A stretch of 64,000 bases of DNA, from the IMG/VR virus record IMGVR_UViG_3300017697_000016, positions 1 to 64,000 of that record; one strand, given 5' to 3'. Both the position numbers and the translations under genes were made by a program. The notes below the pieces were generated by a model, which was given only the letters and a program-made list of their open reading frames with translations, was not told the origin of the DNA and made no database searches. The stretch comes from a virus. Of this stretch, positions 1 through 8,477 are shown piece after piece. Each line of letters begins with the position of its first letter. Positions within the stretch are counted from its first letter, which is position 1.

Positions 1-200
1 AACCGTCTACGCCTGCTTTTGCATTTTGTTGTGATGCTGCTGCCGCTGCTGCATCTGCTGGACCGTCTACGCCTGCTTTTGCATTTTGTTGTGATGCTGC
101 TGCCGCTGCTGCATCTGCTGGACCGTCTACACCTGCTTTTGCATTTTGTTGTGATGCTGCTGCCGCTGCTGCATCTGCTGGACCGTCTACACCTGCTTGT
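1..200. repeat. 60-bp tandem repeats inside a coding region
   Basis: Three full 60-bp units occupy 1-60, 61-120 and 121-180, and a diverged partial unit runs to about 200. The units differ at only one or two positions (base 1, and gcctgc versus acctgc). Each unit encodes exactly 20 residues on the minus strand, so copy changes keep the frame. The near identity at silent positions suggests recent expansion. Confidence 0.9.
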
Positions 201-1018
201 GCTGCTGCTGCATCACCTGCACCGCTGGCAACTGCTGGGGCTGCTGCTTTCTGTTGTTTCCACCCTTTAAGATCTCTAGCTTTTGCAATCTCTTCTGGAG
301 TTGCATATAGCGTCATTGTATCGGCGCCTTTTTTCCATGTAGTTTTAGGCTTTTTTTTATCGATGTTAAAATTAACAGTAGCGCCATTACTTTGAATACC
401 ACGTACTAATTCTTCTTCTCCGAGCTTTTGATCCCACTCTGCTCTTAGTGCAGATTTAATTTCTTCTAACTCATCGTCTTCTTCAACTGCCATAGGATTG
501 TCTCCACCAGCAGTTGCTTTGTATGATTTTTTAGACTTGTGTAGATCATCGCCTGATGCTAATGCAGCATCTAACGGCTCATAAACTTCAGCTGGAGCAT
601 TGTCCCATTCTTCATCCATGTCCATGTCATCGCTGTGTTCGTCACTAGCAATAGTCATTAAACGTGCCATGTCGTCATGTCCGTCCATTGACATTGGCAT
701 TGGTGCCTTTACTGGCATCTTCATTGGTAAATTAGGAGTTTCTGGCTTAGCTGCGCCGCCTACTAATCTAAGTAAATCTGCAATACCATCAGTGCCTTCT
801 GCACTCATGTTAACATTCATACGTACTTTGTCTCTTTCTGGCATAGTAGGTGCAGACATCGGAGGTGGCATTGAGCCTTCCATACCGCACTCTTCTACTG
901 ACTGAATTGACTCTAGGATAGTTTTCATATCGTTTACGTTGGCAGCACCTGTAGATGGTTTATCTCCTGCGACTGCTGCATCTAGATTCTTTAAGATGTC
1001 TAACATATTGTTGCTCAT
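1..1018 (-). CDS. Conserved T4-like phage protein with Ala-rich 20-aa tandem repeats (3' end outside window)
   Basis: The start is the ATG at 1018, preceded by an AGGAGG ribosome site that lies inside the stop region of the upstream gene, 3 nt away. The first ~150 residues are acidic and methionine/proline-rich, beginning MSNNMLDILKNLDAAV. A lysine/tryptophan-rich stretch (around 310-400) follows, and then an Ala/Gln/Asp-rich tail of 20-residue repeats (PADAAAAAASQQNAKAGVDG), still repeating when the window ends. I do not recognise the family. Its position directly after small terminase gp16 and gp4 suggests a head, packaging or scaffold role, but that is inference. The low-complexity tail is probably disordered or helical. 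The frame is open to base 1, so the C-terminus is not seen. Confidence 0.75.
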   Translation of the reverse strand, partial: MSNNMLDILKNLDAAVAGDKPSTGAANVNDMKTILESIQSVEECGMEGSMPPPMSAPTMPERDKVRMNVNMSAEGTDGIADLLRLVGGAAKPETPNLPMKMPVKAPMPMSMDGHDDMARLMTIASDEHSDDMDMDEEWDNAPAEVYEPLDAALASGDDLHKSKKSYKATAGGDNPMAVEEDDELEEIKSALRAEWDQKLGEEELVRGIQSNGATVNFNIDKKKPKTTWKKGADTMTLYATPEEIAKARDLKGWKQQKAAAPAVASGAGDAAAAQAGVDGPADAAAAAASQQNAKAGVDGPADAAAAAASQQNAKAGVDGPADAAAAAASQQNAKAGVDG

Positions 1019-1021
1019 TGT

Positions 1022-1582
1022 TTAGCCTCCTACAACTGCTTTAGTGTTTTCTGTGTCACCAATATCTGTTGAAGTGCCACTGGGAGCAGCGTCAATTGGA
1101 TCAATTTCTCTTTCTGAGCGAGATTTTTCTAATTCTTTTAACAAGTCCATTACTCTGTTCTCTCCAACAGCGTCTTGTGCGCTTTCGCCGCCCATGTCTT
1201 CTGTTTGTAGTACTGACTCATATGGTTCGTTCTTAGCATCTTCTTGATGATCTGCTTCGACTGGGTCGCCTTCGGCTCGAACATTAACATGTGAGTTTTG
1301 AACACCGCAATGTTGTGCAATATATTCTTGCATAACTTGCTTAGTAGTTGGATACTTAATTTCAACTTCCCAAGTATGTACTTCTGTATTGCGTAGTGTT
1401 GGAAAATCCATTGGTGTTTCTTGAATTGGTGTGCGCTTTGGTTTTGACACGTTTACGCATTGGAATCTGCCTAAACAAGTGTTTAGACTTTCGTCACATT
1501 GCTCAGGTAAATCACCTGCAATTCTTACAATAAATTTATATGTCTTATTAGACTCTGTTAAGTATTCGCTAAACTTTTTCAT
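1022..1582 (-). CDS. Conserved T4-like marine phage protein, 186 aa
   Basis: Not assigned a function. The N-terminus MKKFSEYLTES resembles the start seen on several virion or head-associated proteins of marine T4-like phages. Residues 15-115 look like a compact alpha/beta domain, and the rest is acidic and likely flexible (E/D/S-rich). It sits between gp16 and the Ala-repeat protein in the same transcription direction. A late box GATAAATA (1602-1609) overlaps the gp16 stop codon and could start its transcript. A head or packaging accessory role is inferred from context only. Confidence 0.7.
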   Translation of the reverse strand: MKKFSEYLTESNKTYKFIVRIAGDLPEQCDESLNTCLGRFQCVNVSKPKRTPIQETPMDFPTLRNTEVHTWEVEIKYPTTKQVMQEYIAQHCGVQNSHVNVRAEGDPVEADHQEDAKNEPYESVLQTEDMGGESAQDAVGENRVMDLLKELEKSRSEREIDPIDAAPSGTSTDIGDTENTKAVVGG

Positions 1583-1600
1583 GTTGTTTCCCAGTTTAAG

Positions 1601-2107
1601 TTATTTATCTAGATTCTTTAACTTCTCAATTAAACTGTTACGGTCTGTAACTACAAATCCTGTGCCGTTTACGATGTCGCCTTCACTAGTACCTACGCCA
1701 TCTCTGTCCATTTTTTCTTTTTTAAGTTGCAATTCGATCATTTTTAATTTTTTATCCATTTTTGCAACTTTAGCATCGAGTCCTGTTTTGAGCATTCCTC
1801 CAGCAACTTCAAATACTCGTCCAGAGTAACGTGCTTCTACGTTCATTCCTAAGTCCATTAGATCGTCATATGCACTTAATGCTTTTTGAGCAATGTCTTC
1901 GAGTTCGTCGTCTGCTTTTTGTCCAAGACCTTTAACTGCTGGTAATGCACTTGCAATCTTGTCAAACTCTTCAATACTTCTAACTGTCTCTTCTTGTTGA
2001 ATTACAGCTGAGTGTTTTTTATTTCGTTTGTCTTCTTCTTTTTTTGCCTCTTGTACAATCTCTTTAGAGTCAGGCAAATTTAAAAGTTCTTCAAGTTTCT
2101 TTGTCAT
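1601..2107 (-). CDS. gp16: Terminase small subunit, gp16-like
   Basis: This 168-aa protein resembles the small terminase subunits of marine T4-like phages, which regulate the gp17 packaging motor during headful DNA packaging. The middle (residues ~45-125) is strongly helical, with the pattern ALPAVKGLGQKADDELEDIA followed by YDDLMDLGMNVE, and a lysine-rich coiled-coil-like segment (VAKMDKKLKMIELQLKKEK) lies at ~115-133. The C-terminus ends in the VTDRNSLIEKL motif that I recall from cyanophage gp16. The gene follows gp4 closely. The large subunit gp17 is not in the window and may lie to the left. A late box at 2134-2141 precedes it. Confidence 0.75.
   Translation of the reverse strand: MTKKLEELLNLPDSKEIVQEAKKEEDKRNKKHSAVIQQEETVRSIEEFDKIASALPAVKGLGQKADDELEDIAQKALSAYDDLMDLGMNVEARYSGRVFEVAGGMLKTGLDAKVAKMDKKLKMIELQLKKEKMDRDGVGTSEGDIVNGTGFVVTDRNSLIEKLKNLDK
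1602..1609 (-). promoter_or_regulatory. Candidate late promoter box GATAAATA
   Basis: The minus strand reads GATAAATA 20 nt upstream of the 186-aa gene and overlaps the terminal codons of gp16. It matches the T4 late consensus TATAAATA except at the first base. Because it lies in coding sequence, the match could be fortuitous. Confidence 0.45.
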
Positions 2108-2133
2108 CGCAGTTTTCCATTATATGCTACTAT

Positions 2134-2141
2134 TATTTATC
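2134..2141 (-). promoter_or_regulatory. Late promoter box GATAAATA upstream of gp16
   Basis: The minus strand carries GATAAATA followed by ATAGTAGCATATAATGG, about 27 nt before the gp16 ATG. The box overlaps the end of gp4. It matches the late box seen at many gene starts in this window. Confidence 0.6.
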
Positions 2142-2577
2142 GTCTTGATCCACCTTTGTGGAACATGTCATTTTCTGTTATAATACGAAATGTAATGCCT
2201 TTTTGCTTACAGTATGCATATGCCGCTGCCCATTTGGCTTGATTAACTACCGCATGTAATTGATTATGTTTACTTTTACCTGCTTCTTTTAATGAAGTTT
2301 GATTATTGGGTTTAACCTCAATTAGTTCTACCTTCTGTTTACCTGTTTTATCTGCATATGCAATAAAGAAGTCTGGTACATAGATAGTATGTTTACCAGT
2401 TAAGGGATTGCGATAAGGAATTCTAATTGCTTCACTCGCCCATTTTGCTACACTAGGATGTTCGTCACAAAATTTCATAAAATGGAATTCCCAACTACTG
2501 CGGTAAGTTGGTGTTTTTGTTCCTATATATTTTTCAGGAAATCGTGGTGTGAATTTTCCTTGAGCAAATCTACTCAT
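2137..2577 (-). CDS. gp4: Head completion nuclease, gp4-like
   Basis: This 146-aa protein closely resembles T4 gp4 (also called gp50/4), the head-completion protein needed to finish DNA-filled heads before tail attachment. It has a TnsA/PD-(D/E)XK nuclease-like layout: E30 in YRSSWE, P68-D69 in YVPDF, then E87-V-K89 in LIEVKP. These are the expected acid/acid/lysine residues of the fold. The C-terminal half is basic, consistent with binding DNA ends. Length matches T4 gp4 (150 aa). The start is 2 nt after the upstream stop, so translation is probably coupled; I see no strong Shine-Dalgarno sequence. Confidence 0.88.
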   Translation of the reverse strand: MSRFAQGKFTPRFPEKYIGTKTPTYRSSWEFHFMKFCDEHPSVAKWASEAIRIPYRNPLTGKHTIYVPDFFIAYADKTGKQKVELIEVKPNNQTSLKEAGKSKHNQLHAVVNQAKWAAAYAYCKQKGITFRIITENDMFHKGGSRR

Positions 2578-2578
2578 G

Positions 2579-2947
2579 TTAAGCTACAATATTTCTTTTT
2601 TCAAATTTTTCAGCAGTTGCTGGTCGTTTGTAGCCTAGTGTACTAGTCTTTGGTCTATTGTAATTAAGTACTTCAGTTACTACTGCACTTAATTGTATTT
2701 CGTTTAACCCTTTAAGAGTATCTAGTAATTTGAAAACGTTTATGTTGTCGAGTTTTGCTTGCTGCAATAATGTAGTACCAACTGAAATTGCAGCAGTTTT
2801 GTCAAAGCCTCGTTTTTCAAAAAATGCAATAACAGCATCAACTTGGTTAGTAGGAAAAGTTAATTTCTTTGAATAATAATTATTAAAAAAAGTAGTAACA
2901 CCCTTGTCACTAAAATTATTAGGTTTTTCTTGAGGTAAGCTAGACAT
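2579..2947 (-). CDS. Conserved T4-like marine phage structural-region protein, 122 aa
   Basis: The ATG at 2947 is chosen because AAGGAG lies 8 nt upstream; the frame stays open further up but overlaps the preceding gene. The protein is mainly helical, with a central motif resembling FFxKRGFDxTAA and a C-terminal segment LNEIQLSAVVTEVLNYNRPKTSTLGYK. I recall homologous small proteins beside gp4 in marine T4-like phages, without a known function. It sits between the tube-fold protein and gp4, so a role in virion assembly is likely but unproven. Confidence 0.75.
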   Translation of the reverse strand: MSSLPQEKPNNFSDKGVTTFFNNYYSKKLTFPTNQVDAVIAFFEKRGFDKTAAISVGTTLLQQAKLDNINVFKLLDTLKGLNEIQLSAVVTEVLNYNRPKTSTLGYKRPATAEKFEKRNIVA

Positions 2948-2957
2948 AATATACTCC

Positions 2958-4235
2958 TTAACTAAATTTTGCCTTTTCAGAGTCTGGTAAAGCGTCAAAT
3001 CGCGCTCTTGCTTCGTTTATGCCCCCTGCACTATTTCCGCTTTGAAAAGAACTTCTAAACTTTTGAAATTGTGCGTCTTGTTCTTGCGCAGGATTAGTGT
3101 CCCCTGTAGTAATTGATGTTTGCCTCGATGATGCAATTGCTGATAAACCTGCAATTGCTGCTGTTGCTACTAGCAAGTCTTTGCCGCCGCCGCTGCCGCT
3201 GTTCTTTGGAAAAAACGTTTGTGCAACTCCGCTAACATCAATGCCAGCAGCGTCACCAATTGCTCCAGTTAGGATACGCAGGCCGCCTTCTCGTAATCCT
3301 TCTGAGTTTAAATCTCTTACATTCCTAGCTAGATTTGCTGCTGCAATTCCTGCTGCAAATGGGTTGCTAAAATTTTTGCCTTGTGTAATGTATTCATACA
3401 AGTCTACACCTGCTCCAAACACTCCATCAATGCCTAACGTGCCTCCACCTTCTAATGTAATAGGACTAGGAGTTCTGTCATAATGATCAGTTCTACCAAA
3501 GCCTGTTGGGCTTCCGTTTTCGCCTGCTTCAACATAGCCCCTGTCATAAAACACAGAGTCATATGCAACAGTCATTTGATTTTCTAGTATGTTACTACTT
3601 TGTGTATTGTCAAGTCTATCGTGTTGCCAAGACTGTATTAGCGGATTAACTAATGTAAATTTAGTATAACTCTTACGTGCCATTTGCGCAATTTCAATAC
3701 GATCAAAAAACGGTACACTAGGTGTGTTGTTGTTCATACCATATTTGTATTCATTGGCACTTGCGCCAGCATAAGTGTTGTCGCCTGTAGTTCTATTACC
3801 GTATGCTCCGGTACTTAACGAATGATTGCCGTCTGCATAATAATACTTGTAGTATGCTTCCATTAATGCAGTAGTAGCACCAAAGTTGTCATCATGAAAT
3901 GTAATATTAACTGGCGAATAGTCTATACGTGTCTGTACATTCTTCTTACGATTGTACATATTCTTAGTATCTGTTTGCGCCTGGAATTTAGGTAGATCAA
4001 CGTTCTTAACTAACATGCCAATGACATTAGTATACGATGCTAGTTCTGGTATAATTGCTTGTGCTTCTTTAGTTAGCGTAAATGTAACATGATACAAAAA
4101 TCCAAGTTTTGGAGCATGTTTTTGTGTGTCGTCGGTATATAGACGTGCGGCATGCTGCCAATCAGCCATATTGCCTTTTGGCCCTAAAATGCCACTTGCT
4201 ATGTTATCTAAGAATCCTGTAAACTTACTTGCCAT
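2958..4235 (-). CDS. Second tail-tube-fold structural protein (gp54/gp48-like candidate)
   Basis: This 425-aa protein has an N-terminal region (about 40-240) resembling the gp19/Hcp tube fold: LGFLYHVTFTL, a long loop VKNVDLPKFQ, and then YSPVNITFHDDNFG with a following helix (TTALMEAYYKYYY). The C-terminal ~180 residues are Gly/Ala-rich with a short hydrophobic stretch (LLVATAAIAGLSAIAS, ~365-380). T4 has tube-related proteins gp48 and gp54 that start tube growth at the baseplate, and gp54 also has a Gly/Ser-rich C-terminus, so this may be that initiator. Assignment to gp54 rather than gp48 is a guess. Its late box lies 5 nt before the ATG. Confidence 0.6.
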   Translation of the reverse strand: MASKFTGFLDNIASGILGPKGNMADWQHAARLYTDDTQKHAPKLGFLYHVTFTLTKEAQAIIPELASYTNVIGMLVKNVDLPKFQAQTDTKNMYNRKKNVQTRIDYSPVNITFHDDNFGATTALMEAYYKYYYADGNHSLSTGAYGNRTTGDNTYAGASANEYKYGMNNNTPSVPFFDRIEIAQMARKSYTKFTLVNPLIQSWQHDRLDNTQSSNILENQMTVAYDSVFYDRGYVEAGENGSPTGFGRTDHYDRTPSPITLEGGGTLGIDGVFGAGVDLYEYITQGKNFSNPFAAGIAAANLARNVRDLNSEGLREGGLRILTGAIGDAAGIDVSGVAQTFFPKNSGSGGGKDLLVATAAIAGLSAIASSRQTSITTGDTNPAQEQDAQFQKFRSSFQSGNSAGGINEARARFDALPDSEKAKFS

Positions 4236-4240
4236 ATAAA

Positions 4241-4248
4241 TATTTATC
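4241..4248 (-). promoter_or_regulatory. Late promoter box GATAAATA 5 nt before ATG (possible leaderless start)
   Basis: The minus strand reads AAAGGATAAATATTTATATG. The box ends 5 nt before the start codon, so a T4-type late transcript would begin at or next to the ATG. If transcription starts further up, AAGGA could act as the ribosome site. Confidence 0.55.
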
Positions 4249-4277
4249 CTTTATAATAAAGTACGTATATAATAAAA

Positions 4278-4299
4278 AAGGGAGCTAAAAAGCTCCCTT
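4278..4299 (-). terminator. Rho-independent terminator after gp19
   Basis: AAGGGAGCT (4278-4286) pairs perfectly with AGCTCCCTT (4291-4299) around an AAAA loop. On the minus strand the hairpin is followed by TTTTTATTATATACG, a good T-tract. It lies 25 nt after the tail-tube stop codon. Confidence 0.85.
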
Positions 4300-4324
4300 A
4301 ATTGTAGAATGGCTGTGGAGTTTA

Positions 4325-4951
4325 TTATACGCCGCCACCTGTAATCATTGTATTAGTTGTACGGCCTACTGCTGTACCAATACCTGTTCCATCTGGTGTT
4401 TGGATAGCATTGTCGAATCTAATTGCTAATGTAACTGTAACAGGTTCGTTTGCACTGTAAGATAATTGGTTATACGCTGCGTTTTGTACAAAGCAACCGT
4501 ATAGTTCAAATGTCTCTAGTACGTTTGGTGTATTAGCACCGTTGCCGCCGTCTAAGATCTCAATACGTGTTGTAAATTTATAATCTTGTCCAGATGCTGC
4601 ACTTGACTGCTCGTAGAAGTCAAACTGTTTCTGTAACTGTTCGCCTACTAGCTTCTGTACGTTATTATTAACATCTTCACGTAAGTTAAGTGTAATAGCT
4701 TCCCACGCATGTTTACCAGCTAGGTAAGCACGTGAGTTGTAAACTGGAATTTCGATTTCTTCGAAACTTACCGTTGGACGGGTTACATCTACTACTTGTT
4801 TTGTTAATTCTGTTGTCGGTGTTGATACACCAAAGTTCTCTAGCGTAACACGGAAGCGGTACTGTAGCTTCGGCATTAATAAACCTTGACTAGCTGCGCT
4901 ATCGCCTGTTGCCAAAGGAACTGTAATTTTGCTTAGTGTTGAAATTGCCAT
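4325..4951 (-). CDS. gp19: Tail tube protein gp19
   Basis: This 208-aa protein forms the inner tube of the contractile tail, through which DNA passes. It matches T4-like gp19 in length and pattern: an N-terminal strand LQYRFRVTLENFGV, then TRPTVSFEEIEIPVYNSRAYLAGKHAWEAITLNLRED, and a late FELYGCFVQNAAYNQLSYSANEPVTVTLAIRFDNA block. It directly follows the sheath gene, as in T4. ACAGGAGA provides the ribosome site and GCTAAATA (4973-4980) the late promoter. A terminator follows it, so it can be made in excess over downstream genes. Confidence 0.92.
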   Translation of the reverse strand: MAISTLSKITVPLATGDSAASQGLLMPKLQYRFRVTLENFGVSTPTTELTKQVVDVTRPTVSFEEIEIPVYNSRAYLAGKHAWEAITLNLREDVNNNVQKLVGEQLQKQFDFYEQSSAASGQDYKFTTRIEILDGGNGANTPNVLETFELYGCFVQNAAYNQLSYSANEPVTVTLAIRFDNAIQTPDGTGIGTAVGRTTNTMITGGGV

Positions 4952-4972
4952 TCTGTTTTCTCCTGTTGCAAG

Positions 4973-4980
4973 TATTTAGC
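4973..4980 (-). promoter_or_regulatory. Late promoter box GCTAAATA upstream of gp19
   Basis: The minus strand reads GCTAAATACTTGCAACAGGAGAAAACAGAATG, with the box 21 nt before the start and a clear ribosome site between. Confidence 0.75.
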
Positions 4981-4982
4981 AA

Positions 4983-5012
4983 ATTTAGACCCCATATTTC
5001 AGGGGTCTAAAT
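4983..5012 (-). terminator. Hairpin between sheath and tube genes
   Basis: ATTTAGACCCC (4983-4993) pairs with GGGGTCTAAAT (5002-5012) in an 11-bp perfect stem with an 8-nt loop. It starts 8 nt after the sheath stop. There is no long T-tract, so it may attenuate transcription or protect the 3' end of the sheath mRNA. Confidence 0.65.
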
Positions 5013-5019
5013 CTATGCC

Positions 5020-8000
5020 TTATAGCCCGCCTATTTCCCCAGTATTTTTAAGTCTTAGTGGAACGTAAATAAACTCAACTGCTTTTACAGGCTCAATAGC
5101 AATGTCTAAGTATAGTTCATTTCTATCGATTCTGCTCGGAGTATTGTTTGATTCATCGCAAACTACTAAGAAGTCGTACAATGCTCTTTGACCAACAAGC
5201 TCAAGCATCAAGCTCTCTGCTGCCTGTTTAATCTCATCGCGTGTAATCTTATCGTTTGGTTCAAAGATATAAGGTTTAGCTAACTGACTTAGTTGTGAAC
5301 GTAAGTAAATTACCAAACGTGCCACGTTAATTCTGTCTAGTGCGCTCGAACCTCTTGCACGAGTTTTTTGACCGTAGTTAACAAGTCCTGCACCACTAAT
5401 AAATGTAATTGGGTTAACATTCTGTGCATACAATGTATCGCGCTGACCTTCGTTTAGTGCAACACTTACAAATTCGCCTTCGTTGTTGATATATCCAACA
5501 CTTGTCGCATTAGTAATGCCGCCACGTCTTGTACCTGCTGGTGCAAACCATGGGTAGCTAACTTGGTCACTTAGTGCAACTGTGCGTAGCATCATGTGAC
5601 TTGGCGGAACAACAACATTGTTACCAAAGTTGTCACTTGTAAAGCCCCATGGGTAGAATGTACCGAAGTATTCATCTCTACTTACTAGACCGTCATCATT
5701 ATCCTCAACTGCTAGTTTAACGTTAGTTGCCCATTCATTTAATGAAGTTGCATCTGGTGTTAATCTTGCTGGTGAATCACCAATAACAAAAGCACTTAAA
5801 CCTCTGTCATAATTTAGTGTAATCATTTCACCGATTAGTTCTGGATATCCTGGTGTTGCCATTAAGTTAAAGATACGTGACTCATTATCTCTAATGTCAT
5901 CATTACTATTAAGCATTGCTTGTAATGATTGTACAATAACTTTACGCTGTGCAATTCTGCCAAAGCTACCTGCGCCATCAGCTTGGTTGCCTGATTCAGT
6001 AACCCAACGATGTGGATAGTATGATCCCATTGCTTCGTCGTCCATGCGTCCGTTGTCTGCATTAACATCAATTGCGTTACGTACAAACTTCTTAACATTA
6101 AAGCCAGAACGTCTTAGGTTCCATAACAACATACCTTTTGGATATAGTGCTGGATCTGGAGCATCTGGGTCTAAGTAGTTACTTACTAGTAAATCTGCAA
6201 TATCGCCTTCCAGGCCACTGTTTGCGCCTGCTGTATTATAACGTGCATCTGCAAATAGTACACCGTTTTCTGATGTTTGATCAGCTTTGTCTAACAATAC
6301 CCAACGATTGGCTGTTGGTGTGTTAACTAAGTTAGCGTTAAAGCGATAAATCATCGGATAGTTTTCTAAGTCGCTAGTGTCAATCCAAAGATCACCGTCT
6401 GCTAGTGCTGTGCCATTACTTTGTAGTAGCGGAGTACTTGCTGCAACAATCGGACCTGCCGGATCGCAGTTTAAATAATCTGCACTATAGTTTTGATAGC
6501 CAACCCATGTAGTACCGTTGTGGATCATAATGTCAACTTCGTCAACAATTGAATTGTACCATAATGCGCCATCTAAAGCAAGTGAAGTTACTGGATCGGC
6601 TGATGCAGTGTAAAATGCAACTTCAGTACCTGAACTGTTACGTGTTGCTTTCCATTGACTTGCTACTAATTGTAATGGATCTGTGTCGCTGGATGTGCCT
6701 TGTGCATAGTATAAGTTAGGCGTACCATTTGTTACACTTGCAAAGCGTGTAAATCCTAAGTTGCCTAATACTGCATTAGATAAATCATCACGGAATTTAA
6801 TTTCACCACCTTTAGCATGTGTAATTACAATCTTATTTTGACTTGTAACTGATGCACTAACATGTGCAACACCTGCATTAGTAATTGCAGTTGCAAATGC
6901 CTCTGCATCTACTGTACTATTTGTAGTTGTAAATTCAATAGTCACTTGCTCACTAAAAGCTGCACTGTTTGGTGCTGTAGCCGATAACCCAATTGCATAA
7001 TTGCCCGGAGTTACGCCTGTTACTGCTGCACTTGTAATTGTAGTTGGTGCAACTGCTTCGCGCTTGTAAACAGTAAATGTCGCTAATGGATCTGCATCCC
7101 CTGCAACGTTTGCTTGTACATAAAGTGCGCCGACTGCAATGTTTGAACCGCCGCCTACTTTATCTAGACTGTATAATGCTTCTTCATGTGATGCAAAAAG
7201 CGGTGCTTCAACAGTATCCCATAATAGCGTAGCTGTGTTCCATACTTTAACTCTCCAACGTGCGCCGTTGCCCGGCTCGGTTGTTTTCATCCATACACTT
7301 CCTGTTGGGCGTGAGTATGTGTCTTGTGTTTTGTAAGCTGGAACTTGTGTGTGCTTACTAATTTGCAATGCTGGTGGATAATATGTACTAGCTGATAGGC
7401 CTAACTCGCCTAAAAGTAGTGCATCACCTGCGACTTCAATTGAACCTTCTGCTGCTGAATCGTCAGCTGCTGAATCAGTTCCGTCACTGTAAATTTCTAG
7501 TCTGCCGTCAACTGCTGCTGCATTGATATTTCCTAAAGGAAACAATGAAGTAATAGTAGTTGCAACATCACCGATAGTATTGCCTGAAGTAACAGTAACT
7601 GGTGTACCGTTTAGTGTAAAGTTTGCTGAGCCTTGGGAGAAAACAGGATTAGACTTAGTACCGCGTACTGTAGCCCAACTCTTTTTCCATACATCACTAC
7701 CAACTAGTACCCATGTGCCGCTTTGATTTCTGTAAAATGTTCTAGCAATTGTACTGCCAAACACAACAGCATAGTCGCCAATGGCACCTACAGTAGTTTT
7801 TGGAATTTGTCCCTGTGTACCGTTTGTTAGATCTGAACCAGCTGTTAATTGGGTGCTGTCAGTAATAACAATAGGTGTTTTGTATGTATATGACTGTCCA
7901 CCAGTTACTGTTACTGCTGCGCCATTCCACTCTTGGATGCCAAAACTTGTTGTTTGTGTGTCGATCCAATATGTTCCAGCCATTGGATTAGCTGATGGTG

Positions 8001-8373
8001 CTGTTGCTGATGGACTTAGTGCTGCTAAGTCGATATCTGCACGTACAACCCATGCTCTGTTACTTACGCCCAAATATGAATAAGCAGCATGTAAGCCGTA
8101 TTCGTTAAGTTCGCCTGCATGAATTGGATTATTATTGTTATCTGTATAAAATAGCGGATCGCCAAAGGTGTCTGCTAAATCACGCTGTGATGTTAATAAG
8201 TAAGGTTTGCCAGCATTTGCCTTAATGGTTCCCTGTGCTGTTCCTGTTCCGCTTGCGTTCGTTTTGTTTTCAGCGGAAGCAACAAAGATCATTGGTGTTG
8301 TGCCTGGCTCTGCCGGGGTGTAGAACGATTCGTCAATTACTTTGACTTCTACTCCTGGGGATGTTAATGCCAT
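5020..8373 (-). CDS. gp18: Contractile tail sheath protein gp18, with large insertion
   Basis: The start MALTSPGVEVKVID at 8373 is preceded by TATAGGAG; an in-frame extension upstream lacks such a site. The product is 1117 aa, far longer than T4 gp18 (659 aa). The N-terminal ~120 residues (ends near WVVRADIDL) and the C-terminal ~375 residues (from MLLWNLRRSGFNVKKFVRN to the end, including the TPGYPELIGEM and YPWFAPAGTRRGG blocks) look like the conserved sheath core that contracts and joins neighbours. Between them, roughly residues 125-740, is a surface insertion with at least four copies of a small motif of the form G-x-x-W-x-x-T ... W. The insertion should project outward from the tail. 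It precedes gp19 in the same operon. Confidence 0.93.
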   Translation of the reverse strand: MALTSPGVEVKVIDESFYTPAEPGTTPMIFVASAENKTNASGTGTAQGTIKANAGKPYLLTSQRDLADTFGDPLFYTDNNNNPIHAGELNEYGLHAAYSYLGVSNRAWVVRADIDLAALSPSATAPSANPMAGTYWIDTQTTSFGIQEWNGAAVTVTGGQSYTYKTPIVITDSTQLTAGSDLTNGTQGQIPKTTVGAIGDYAVVFGSTIARTFYRNQSGTWVLVGSDVWKKSWATVRGTKSNPVFSQGSANFTLNGTPVTVTSGNTIGDVATTITSLFPLGNINAAAVDGRLEIYSDGTDSAADDSAAEGSIEVAGDALLLGELGLSASTYYPPALQISKHTQVPAYKTQDTYSRPTGSVWMKTTEPGNGARWRVKVWNTATLLWDTVEAPLFASHEEALYSLDKVGGGSNIAVGALYVQANVAGDADPLATFTVYKREAVAPTTITSAAVTGVTPGNYAIGLSATAPNSAAFSEQVTIEFTTTNSTVDAEAFATAITNAGVAHVSASVTSQNKIVITHAKGGEIKFRDDLSNAVLGNLGFTRFASVTNGTPNLYYAQGTSSDTDPLQLVASQWKATRNSSGTEVAFYTASADPVTSLALDGALWYNSIVDEVDIMIHNGTTWVGYQNYSADYLNCDPAGPIVAASTPLLQSNGTALADGDLWIDTSDLENYPMIYRFNANLVNTPTANRWVLLDKADQTSENGVLFADARYNTAGANSGLEGDIADLLVSNYLDPDAPDPALYPKGMLLWNLRRSGFNVKKFVRNAIDVNADNGRMDDEAMGSYYPHRWVTESGNQADGAGSFGRIAQRKVIVQSLQAMLNSNDDIRDNESRIFNLMATPGYPELIGEMITLNYDRGLSAFVIGDSPARLTPDATSLNEWATNVKLAVEDNDDGLVSRDEYFGTFYPWGFTSDNFGNNVVVPPSHMMLRTVALSDQVSYPWFAPAGTRRGGITNATSVGYINNEGEFVSVALNEGQRDTLYAQNVNPITFISGAGLVNYGQKTRARGSSALDRINVARLVIYLRSQLSQLAKPYIFEPNDKITRDEIKQAAESLMLELVGQRALYDFLVVCDESNNTPSRIDRNELYLDIAIEPVKAVEFIYVPLRLKNTGEIGGL

Positions 8374-8414
8374 TTGTTTTCTCCTATAATACGAGTTGGT
8401 AGTTTCGTTACATG

Positions 8415-8422
8415 TATTTAGC
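8415..8422 (-). promoter_or_regulatory. Late promoter box GCTAAATA upstream of sheath gene
   Basis: The minus strand reads GCTAAATACATG, 41 nt before the chosen sheath ATG. The same octamer precedes the tube gene, consistent with co-regulation of sheath and tube. Confidence 0.72.
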
Positions 8423-8477
8423 AACCGCAGGAGAAAACCCATGCGATATATGCCCAAAAAAGGGACCGAAAAGGTGA

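Noticed and set aside
1-270. 60-bp repeats as CRISPR
   Set aside because: The units are contiguous with no spacers and keep one protein frame of 20 residues per unit.
3097-3483. Plus-strand open frame of 128 codons
   Set aside because: It lies entirely within the coding region of the tube-fold protein, in the opposite direction, with no start signal.
8374-8457. In-frame 28-residue N-terminal extension of the sheath
   Set aside because: A strong ribosome site (TATAGGAG) precedes MALTSPGVEV, which matches conserved sheath N-termini, and the extension spans the late promoter.
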